Positions 56,146-64,000 of a stretch of 64,000 bases of DNA are shown here, piece after piece. The DNA lies in the NCBI RefSeq assembly GCF_000002425.4, contig NC_037269.1, positions 5,081,623 to 5,145,622 of the forward strand, read 5' to 3'. A program made the translations under genes and the position numbers. Numbering within the stretch: the stretch's first letter is position 1; the number at the start of each line of letters is the position of its first letter. The notes beneath the pieces were generated by a model. The model was not told the DNA's origin. It saw only the letters and a list, made by a program, of their open reading frames with translations, and did no database searches. This DNA comes from Physcomitrium patens (Eukaryota > Streptophyta > Bryopsida > Funariales > Funariaceae).

Positions 56146-57860
56146 TGTTTTCTTTCATGAAGCATTAAATGCAATAATTTATTCGATGCTAAGATGATAA
56201 AAAGAAGTAATTTGCTCATAGATAATTCTAAAACAATGAAAACATGTACATGTCTCTATGTAACAACTTTGCAAAGTGATCATAGGAAACATAACCACAA
56301 TTTAAATAATACAAATTTGACTTCTATTATTGGCACATTCAACTATTATACCAATTATGCATTGAGTGATGGATAACAAAGGCTACACACATAATCAAAT
56401 TGCTATAGTCACACCTAAGAAAATAGTGACCTCAAATGGGTTGATTTGCTAATTGAACTAGTAATTGTTGAGACAAAGAAGGCAGAAGTTAGCAACTTAC
56501 ATTAGAACTAGGATCTATGCCAAGACCAAGAAGAGGAGAAGAAAGTTGAGGACTCACAGAGGAATTGAGATTAGTGCTGAGACAAGAAAGAGAAGAAGGA
56601 AGTTATCTACAAATCCACTTGTAAGAAATAAGCAAAGCAGCCAATTAGAGGCCTTAGGTATGCACATAGACAAAATGAATGTATGGAAAGTAATTTGGAA
56701 TGTGCATATAGCATGAGCTAAAAACAAAATTATATATACTTCATGATCATGTCTACCTCTACAATATACTCAATATGTAAACTTACTTATTTTTTTATAC
56801 AGAATCCTAACCAAAATTATAAGCTATAAATCTTTGTTTTACATTTTACTACATTTCATTTAAGTTTTTATTAAAGTTTCTTTTTTCTTTGTTTATAGAT
56901 ACAATATAATTTTTCACAAGTGTGTATTTTATTAATACTACACTTATTATTTCAAATCCGAAGGTTGTATAGCATTCAAAGAAAATATTTGTATGATTCT
57001 AACTTACAATGTCTACATTGAGACTTGAGATTATGCAGAACATTATTGAATGTGAATACCTAGCTTTACACATCATTCCTAAAACTAAATAACCCCATTG
57101 CCAATAAAATTTGAAAAATTACAAACACATCAGTATATTTGCTATGTAGATTTCAGTGTTATATCATACATTTTAAATATGCCACATGTTAAAAGTTCCA
57201 TGATTTTACTCCTCCACTTAGTTCAAGAACTAACCAAAATAGTGCAGGTTAACAACTAAGTGGAAGCTACTTACTGTAAACAAAGTCAAACCTTCTTTAG
57301 CTCTTCAAAAACTAAATCGAAATATACTCTATAGCTGATAACAGGATTATTTTACAAAAAAGAAACAAAAAAGCAAACACACAATGTAATTCTTGTGTCA
57401 AAAATGAAGAATCAATCAGTCTTCGATTGACCACATTTGAAAATCTTTCTAAAATCACAAGTAAGGGTTCATTGAGTCTACGCTTATTCATACAATTTGA
57501 TATCAGTGCATATCCTACAAATACATTAAGACAATATGATATGGTTGATTCAAAACCAAAATAGGAATCTTCTGATTACAAAAACTGGGGAAGCCTGTAA
57601 TGTTCCATGCAGGGTGATGTATTCTGTGAAAGATAATAATAAATAAATTATAAGTAGTTCAAAGATGACAATACTACAAGCAATCAAAATAAAAGAAAGG
57701 AAAGGAAAGAAAGCTGCACTTGGTGTATGAATGAGGCAGTTGTGTTAGAATTGTATAATCTTCATATTGTCGTCTCCAAATACAACCAACCGAGCGCGCT
57801 TCAAAGAAACAATCTCGACACCCACTTGAACAGAGGTTCACACTCCAGGAGGAGCGAAGG
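56146..57860. other. Low-repeat stretch without an assignable gene
   Basis: I see no retroelement sequence here, so the nest ends near 56.15 kb. The 57-base repeat below is the only clear structure. A 12-base inverted pair (GAACAGAGGTTC at 57828 and GAACCTCTGTTC at 57900) sits at its right edge. No exon-intron model could be supported. Confidence 0.5.
56477..56610 (+). repeat. 57-base imperfect tandem repeat, ~2.4 units, basic frame
   Basis: The units begin at 56477, 56534 and 56591, each starting AGAAGRMRGAAGTT-like. In one frame they give RRxKL every 19 residues (RRQKLATYIRTRIYAKTKK, then RRRKLRTHRGIEISAETRK). The open frame 56465-56716 starts with TTG, not ATG, so a real protein is doubtful. 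Confidence 0.6.
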
Positions 57861-58358
57861 ATGAAATACGTAGATGTAAACGCAAGGAGGATGACTGAAG
57901 AACCTCTGTTCGTTCATCAGGACCGTTGGACTTCCTCGTTCCTTCGAAACCCTAATCTCGAAGCCCCTTGGTCTGTCATGGACGACGGCGTCCTCCTTGG
58001 GCACTCAGTATATTGTGTAGCTCCCATCGGTGAAGGAGCATTGCCTCTCCTTCAAGGCTCATTCGTGGAGTGTCCCGAGGCAGGTCGTGTGGGGTTTCTT
58101 GTCCTGATGTGTATGTATACTGGTATGCTAGTTTGTGTGTTTAGAGGCAACATTGCCGAGTTCACCACACCTCCTCTCACTTCGGTGAGGTTGGATATGG
58201 TGACCTCCTCCTTCCCTGTTGCCTACATAGAATTCCTATCTGTACCCTTACTCCGCTTATGCGGCATAATCGGGCCCTGGGACTCGACACCCCAGAGGAG
58301 AGGGACATGTTGTCTTGAGTGTGTGCTGGCTTTATTTTTTGTTTGGGTTGCGCAATGA
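57861..58358 (+). CDS. Hypothetical 165-residue frame entering the inverted repeat
   Basis: The frame begins ATGAAATACGTAG and has a higher GC content than its surroundings. The product would be rich in Leu, Val and Cys, with a hydrophobic stretch around VGFLVLMCMYTGMLVCVF (residues 76-93) that could be a membrane segment. I recognise no family. It overlaps a minus-strand frame (58223-58834), and either could be chance. The last third lies within the inverted-repeat arm. Confidence 0.25.
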   Translation: MKYVDVNARRMTEEPLFVHQDRWTSSFLRNPNLEAPWSVMDDGVLLGHSVYCVAPIGEGALPLLQGSFVECPEAGRVGFLVLMCMYTGMLVCVFRGNIAEFTTPPLTSVRLDMVTSSFPVAYIEFLSVPLLRLCGIIGPWDSTPQRRGTCCLECVLALFFVWVAQ

Positions 58359-58834
58359 GGAGAAACAAAACGTTTGGTGGAGAGCTCGCTCCGTGAACTA
58401 TCAAACCTCCTACTCATACTGAGTGCTTCCATTTGTGGTGTTTGGGGGGGCAAGTGACGAGACACTTTCATATGGGTAATTTGCGCCTGATGTCTGTGAT
58501 GCGAACGAAATGATCTGATGCCTAGTGTGGTGCGGTGCACGGAGGAGTGGTGCGGCTGTTGGTTGGATGTGAGCTCCTGTGTTGGGTGATTTTTTGTTGT
58601 CCATTGGGTGGGGATGACCCGCCAACCTGCCACGAAGGGGGTAGCTCTTGCAGTGATCCTTTTTCGACCAGGGTTAGGCGGATATTGAGTTTCACCCCTT
58701 GATAGGAAGCCAGTTGTAAATCTCGTTGCAGAATGGCGCCATTTCAGGTGATGATATCGAATGTTGTCGGTCCTGTCTGCAATGCACATACCCAATGACG
58801 ACAATCTCCCAAGATAGGAAGTGCCGTATGACAT
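58223..58834 (-). CDS. Hypothetical 203-residue frame in the left arm
   Basis: The longest minus-strand frame of the arm; rich in Ser, Arg, His, Thr and Pro and without recognisable motifs. Its mirror copy begins on the plus strand at 63437 and is cut by the window end. Composition suggests a chance frame. Listed because both copies are identical as far as visible. Confidence 0.2.
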   Translation of the reverse strand: MSYGTSYLGRLSSLGMCIADRTDNIRYHHLKWRHSATRFTTGFLSRGETQYPPNPGRKRITARATPFVAGWRVIPTQWTTKNHPTQELTSNQQPHHSSVHRTTLGIRSFRSHHRHQAQITHMKVSRHLPPQTPQMEALSMSRRFDSSRSELSTKRFVSPHCATQTKNKASTHSRQHVPLLWGVESQGPIMPHKRSKGTDRNSM

Positions 58835-59385
58835 ACAAAGTCAACCTCTGAATAACTATTCATTACCTCTGTATCTGCGGCGAGTGTGGTGTATTACCGC
58901 AGTCGTGCAGAAGGCTTGGTAGCTTGATAGGTGAATCAGGAGTTGGCGAATGATTTGGCACGGGTTTCTGAGGGTTTCCGAGACGACCACCGCAATGGTG
59001 GTTCGCCGACAGTACATGCGCCCCTTTACCAATACCAAGAGTAAGACAATACTTGATGGTTTAATGGCGGTTGCGCGAAATCACAGGCCGTGGTTATACT
59101 GGATTCGTGGGCGCTGGTTGGTCTCTCTGAATCCGGGAAAGCCACGGGACATTTGAAACCTGGACCGCTGATGCTTGGTGATGAAGTTGGCAGAAGTACT
59201 TGGACATACACTAGGTCTCGGACTGCATCCAATGGCAAGCCGAAACCGGAATCTCAATTATAGTAGTTGTGAAACGCGGCTATTTATCCTACATGTCAAA
59301 ACGCAGTAGTTCGTTGTATGATTTATGGCCCCTACTAATATTACGCATTACTTCTGGAATCCCCATATAACGTGCTGTTAAATGT
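58271..59385. repeat. Long inverted repeat, left arm (visible part)
   Basis: It pairs with 62886-64000 so that the two coordinates always sum to 122271, which means no insertion or deletion over 1,115 bases. Every stretch I compared is identical, including several open frames. Matching stops abruptly at 59385. The outer limit is unknown because the partner arm leaves the window. Confidence 0.95.
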
Positions 59386-62300
59386 ATCGACCTTATATTT
59401 ATTCAAGTAATTATTGCTCATAATTCTAACTAAAGATTCCTTTAGGGCAAATTGCACATATCCACTTGAAGGTTCTAGAAATATCTAAAATGCCCCTCAA
59501 GTTTTGATAATATCAAGAACACCCCTCAACTTTGTAATAACTGCAAAGATGGCGCTTTCTTTTATTAATCCAAAAGGAGAACATGTTTTCCTTTACATGG
59601 TTTCTATCAGCATTAGTTTTAATTCAATTACATTCACATTGATTTTGTATGTGAATGATTTTGTATGTGAATGATTTTAGGATTGAAGTAGTTTTGAGCG
59701 ACTTCAGTTCATGTTAAATAAAAAGAAGATAACATTTTGTGGATTTATAAACGTTGGTAAATTGAATGTAAATATAAATTTAAGCTCAAATGGATGGTCA
59801 AATCAAAAGTAGTTGAGATTCAAGAAAACTGGTATCTTGTAAATTGCATTTTGAAAGTCTCTCAGAATTTCTTAAATTTGAAGCAATCTACAAATTGGAT
59901 TGAGAAAAAGAAAAGAAAATAAAAGAAAAAGTGTAAAAGTGGTTGGTTATATATTTTACATTCATGCAAATTTTGTGAAGATAGATAAGTGATCAAGAAG
60001 TAGATATTAAAGCTGGAAGATTTAGATTGAGGTTGAAGGAGGACAACTGACACTGAAGTAGATCATGAGTCATTTCTCCCAATCTCTATGTTAGATTCTT
60101 TTGAAGTTTTGTGAGCTTGTTCTTGACCAGTAAATTGAGGTGTGAAACTTTTCAGGTAAAATCAACAATTGGTATAAAACTTATTGAGATTTGAAATTGT
60201 TAAGGTGTTTACCTTTATTTTGACTTAGAACAACATTTCAATTTCAGATTTCTTTACTTCTTTTGAGTTTTAATATATACATTGAGGGTTTACTTTAGAA
60301 TCCTTTGGAAACTAATTTACAGATTCGTTCGGTTTTTTGTAATTACTCTTAACATTTAATATCAATAAATTTTAAAAAATGTTTAAGATTTGTTCAATGT
60401 TGCAGAGATGTTTATCAACAATTTTTTGTTGTACTTTGGGCTTTGATCCAGGTTCAAGGTTAGGTGAAATTTTTCTGTAGACATAATGCCTAATAGATTT
60501 CCAAACTAAGTTTCTTTTCACATTATCAACTGACTCCCAAAATATGAGTTTTTCATTATTCTTTACAATGAAGAGATTGAAAGTGGCACAAAGATTTGTT
60601 GTCTACTCTTCTAATTAAAAGGACAGAATGCATGACAAATTTAGGGAATTCTGTGGACTGCAGAATTGCCAATTTTTCACAACTCTATTAAAGTCTACAA
60701 TTTTTACGCTATTTTGAGTGATATTGTTGATATATCTAAATGAAAAGATTGCGACAAGAAAAATTTAGTTGACAAAATGGTAACAGGATTTGCACAAATT
60801 TAATCTAGGTAGTGTTACATTATTATCACATTGAACCTTATCTCTGTTGTTGAATGTTTGGCATTGGATTTGGTAACAGGATCAAGATCATATCATAAAG
60901 AAGTTCTGTTCATCTCTGAAAAGGTAATAGCTAGACAGCCATTGTATACGTCATTAAGATAAAGTGCGAATCGAAGTGATTATACTTTAGGAGCGCAACT
61001 ACGATGCAGCAGTAGGGCATTAACTGTGAAACACTGCAGTAGAATACTGATATGATCGGTGTATTGAGTTTCACTGGTGCGAAGACAGTATGATGTGAGC
61101 GTCGTAAAGTAGCATCTACACAATCACATACTACCGGTTGACATCGGTAAAGTTCTGCTCTCAGATTCCCTCTACCACATGACTAAGTTCACACTGAAAA
61201 ACTCTTTCGTTCATTAATTGGTTCGTGTGTAGTTTAAATTGCCCTACGAGTATGTACAAGGCAATCCCTCAGTGAAGCTACCACTCAAGCTTCGCGTGCT
61301 GATAGACAGCTCTAATTCATGTCAGCCCATTCAGCCCAGCAGCAGTCTCCCCAGCAGCCGTCCGTCGCTCAGATCAAGTTCATCCCCCTTCTCGTACCTC
61401 CCTTCACACACTCACACGCCCCCGTTAAATCAGCGCAACAGGTTCGCCATGGCCGTTGGAACGATCTCTTGGCCAATTTAAGACACCGATGGATTGTTAG
61501 TTGCTAGTTAGAGCTTGCAAGATTATCGGGGAATCTGGAAGCTCTTGCTGGATTGATGTCATTGTTTGATTGAGAGAAGGTCAATCAGATTTTGGGTTGG
61601 GGGCTTCACATTCCGATGTGATCATAAGACGAAGCTAATAGTTCAATAGATTATGTCCTGGAACAGATTCCCGTCTTGATAGGTTTCAGAAAAACTTCAC
61701 ACTGGAGGGTCAAGGGTGAAGTGAGTGTGGACGGTTTGGGCATGACAAAGTATCCTCTCGTTCAAGAGCACCAAAATCTCGTGAATATGACCTCTACAGT
61801 GCACGCGGTGAAATTTTCTGGGATTTGTATGTTCCCTCGCGTTACGCCAGAAGGATCAACACAACAAGTTTGTCTTCTCCCGTGGTGACAGTTTTCAGGA
61901 TGAATGCGCCTGCGCATTCCTCACCAGATCTAACAGTTAATTGCCGCTAAACATCCTCCAACAATATTTGGTTGCACACAATGCACACAGCCCATGGATT
62001 TTTGTATCAAGCAGAAGCTTTGTGATTAGCTTCTGAAATATCCTAGGATATAAAGCGACAGTGAAGTGATCGGGCATGACATTCGTTCATGCCTTACAGT
62101 CGTTGATAAATTGAAGCAACATGTAGTAAAACGTCGGAAGAGGCGAATGACAGAGATTTTCCTAGCAAGAACAAGACCAAGAAAAATAGCGGGGCTGACA
62201 TTCCCTCCCGTGCTAACAGCCTCCACGATCACAATAGCGTCGACATGAGCGATGGCAATCATGAAAAAACATTAACTTCCAAGTTAGTTAGAGTCGGTGG

Positions 62301-62885
62301 CTAAGGTAACAATTTTGTTCCAAGGTCAATTTTATATTCTGCTTCTTTCCTTTAATTGTGACCAAATAGCTGCTTTTTGAGATATTTTACTTCAACCCGA
62401 AATTGCAAAAGATGTAAGCAATCTTATTAAGGAAGAAAACTTAAATATACAAACCGAAAATAAATTGTGATACTCATTTCAACTTTGCAACTTTCATTAA
62501 GCAGAACTTTCTTCCTTGTATGTCACGCATGCAAAAAGTTAACATACACAGTTTACCTTTAAAACATGATCAGTCAGTGATCAAAGTGGCTTCAAAGACG
62601 TGACTATCATTGTACTAACATTGAAATGAAGATTTAATCCTTCACAACATTATAAAGGTAAACGACCAATTCCAGTTGGTATTGTACACAAAATCAGATG
62701 CACGTTTATTTTAAAAATCTCCGTGTAGTAGTTCTTGGGTTCATTATAATTCACTTTGCTTTATATAAAAGTGATATTTTCCCTTCAGCCATTTCAGAAC
62801 ATAAGCAATCCGAAAATATTAAAAAAGTCCGCATTCTCAAATTAATCGAAAACATAAAAAGTAGCAAATCTATCAATACATAGTC
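59386..62885. other. 3,500-base spacer of the inverted repeat
   Basis: Mostly AT-rich without long frames. Near 59448-59560 there is a duplicated CCCCTCAAGTTTTGATAATA/CCCCTCAACTTTGTAATAAC pattern of a kind common in plant transposable elements. At 59641-59679 the 16-base unit GATTTTGTATGTGAAT is repeated more than twice. A GC-richer island lies at about 61230-61950. No transposase sequence was recognised. Confidence 0.7.
61239..61510 (+). other. GC-richer island with a Pro/Ser/Gln-rich frame
   Basis: Two overlapping frames cover it (61239-61481 and 61319-61507). The second reads MSAHSAQQQSPQQPSVAQIK and then FIPLLVPPFTHSHAPVK, with CAG/GTTCGC at the end, a possible exon border. Composition is unlike the rest of the spacer. 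It could be a captured gene fragment or a first exon; neither can be shown. Confidence 0.25.
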
Positions 62886-64000
62886 ACATTTAACAGCACG
62901 TTATATGGGGATTCCAGAAGTAATGCGTAATATTAGTAGGGGCCATAAATCATACAACGAACTACTGCGTTTTGACATGTAGGATAAATAGCCGCGTTTC
63001 ACAACTACTATAATTGAGATTCCGGTTTCGGCTTGCCATTGGATGCAGTCCGAGACCTAGTGTATGTCCAAGTACTTCTGCCAACTTCATCACCAAGCAT
63101 CAGCGGTCCAGGTTTCAAATGTCCCGTGGCTTTCCCGGATTCAGAGAGACCAACCAGCGCCCACGAATCCAGTATAACCACGGCCTGTGATTTCGCGCAA
63201 CCGCCATTAAACCATCAAGTATTGTCTTACTCTTGGTATTGGTAAAGGGGCGCATGTACTGTCGGCGAACCACCATTGCGGTGGTCGTCTCGGAAACCCT
63301 CAGAAACCCGTGCCAAATCATTCGCCAACTCCTGATTCACCTATCAAGCTACCAAGCCTTCTGCACGACTGCGGTAATACACCACACTCGCCGCAGATAC
63401 AGAGGTAATGAATAGTTATTCAGAGGTTGACTTTGTATGTCATACGGCACTTCCTATCTTGGGAGATTGTCGTCATTGGGTATGTGCATTGCAGACAGGA
63501 CCGACAACATTCGATATCATCACCTGAAATGGCGCCATTCTGCAACGAGATTTACAACTGGCTTCCTATCAAGGGGTGAAACTCAATATCCGCCTAACCC
63601 TGGTCGAAAAAGGATCACTGCAAGAGCTACCCCCTTCGTGGCAGGTTGGCGGGTCATCCCCACCCAATGGACAACAAAAAATCACCCAACACAGGAGCTC
63701 ACATCCAACCAACAGCCGCACCACTCCTCCGTGCACCGCACCACACTAGGCATCAGATCATTTCGTTCGCATCACAGACATCAGGCGCAAATTACCCATA
63801 TGAAAGTGTCTCGTCACTTGCCCCCCCAAACACCACAAATGGAAGCACTCAGTATGAGTAGGAGGTTTGATAGTTCACGGAGCGAGCTCTCCACCAAACG
63901 TTTTGTTTCTCCTCATTGCGCAACCCAAACAAAAAATAAAGCCAGCACACACTCAAGACAACATGTCCCTCTCCTCTGGGGTGTCGAGTCCCAGGGCCCG
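62886..64000. repeat. Long inverted repeat, right arm (cut by window end)
   Basis: Exact reverse complement of 58271-59385 wherever compared. It begins at ACATTTAACAGCACG and is still matching at the last base of the window. Confidence 0.95.

Noticed and set aside
57861-58358. A confident host gene at the left edge of the inverted repeat
   Set aside because: No recognisable family, no supported introns, and it overlaps a longer frame on the other strand; kept only as a low-confidence hypothetical.
58271-64000. Terminal inverted repeats of a named DNA transposon superfamily
   Set aside because: The outer ends and target repeats cannot be seen and no transposase was recognised, so no superfamily can be given.
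1-64000. tRNA or rRNA genes, CRISPR arrays, bacterial operons or plasmid origins
   Set aside because: No cloverleaf, rRNA core or spaced direct-repeat array was noticed; tRNA-like matches are primer-binding sites of retroelements.

Overview
The window looks like repeat-dense, AT-rich nuclear DNA of a land plant. Two kinds of Ty3/gypsy retroelement fill about the first 56 kb. One kind is the Athila/Tat lineage, known only from plants, with an FLDDF reverse transcriptase motif and a primer site close to TGGTGCCGCTGCC. The other is a chromodomain lineage (chromoviruses) whose polyprotein reads more like the Tcn1 or Tf1/sushi type than like usual seed-plant chromoviruses. Finding both together suggests a non-seed plant such as a moss, lycophyte or fern; this is inference. 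I recognise no intact host gene.

From 1 to 45.8 kb the elements lie inside one another, six deep. From outside in: E (Tat-like, minus; only its right end, 43794-45827, is in the window) holds O (chromovirus, plus, <1-43793). O holds B (Tat-like, minus, 3356-43204, target repeat ccgct). B holds D (Tat-like, minus, 5731-39433). D's left LTR holds C1 (Tat-like, plus, 5837-15777, target repeat tagg[a/g]) and next to it A (chromovirus, minus, 15852-28346). A holds I (chromovirus, minus, 21484-27611, target repeat ta[t/c]tg). I and A are youngest, with LTR pairs differing by about 2-3% by eye. C1 is much older (about 10% or more), and O, B, D and E are old fossils. A non-coding 1.8 kb element, J (31812-33591), sits in D.

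From 45.8 to 56.1 kb are two more, strongly decayed chromovirus fossils: F (minus, from 46445, A-like) with H (minus, 48965-~56145, I-like) inserted in it. J-like non-coding insertions lie in each: G1 in F (47142-48523) and G2 in H (~49734-51330).

From 56.2 to 64 kb the sequence is different: less repetitive, with GC-richer patches. It ends in a long inverted repeat (58271-59385 against 62886-64000, arms identical wherever compared) around a 3,500-base spacer. The right arm runs off the window.

The strongest new signal is in the chromoviruses. In O, A and I, eleven bases lying 31-32 bases after the TATA box, where the RNA should begin, are exactly complementary to eleven bases lying two bases beyond the 5' LTR. 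A/O and I use different eleven-mers that change together. This is the layout of the self-priming mechanism known from yeast Tf1. The same elements share a small extra ORF after the chromodomain and repeated leader motifs, and I's LTR carries an array of perfect heat-shock elements upstream of its TATA box.
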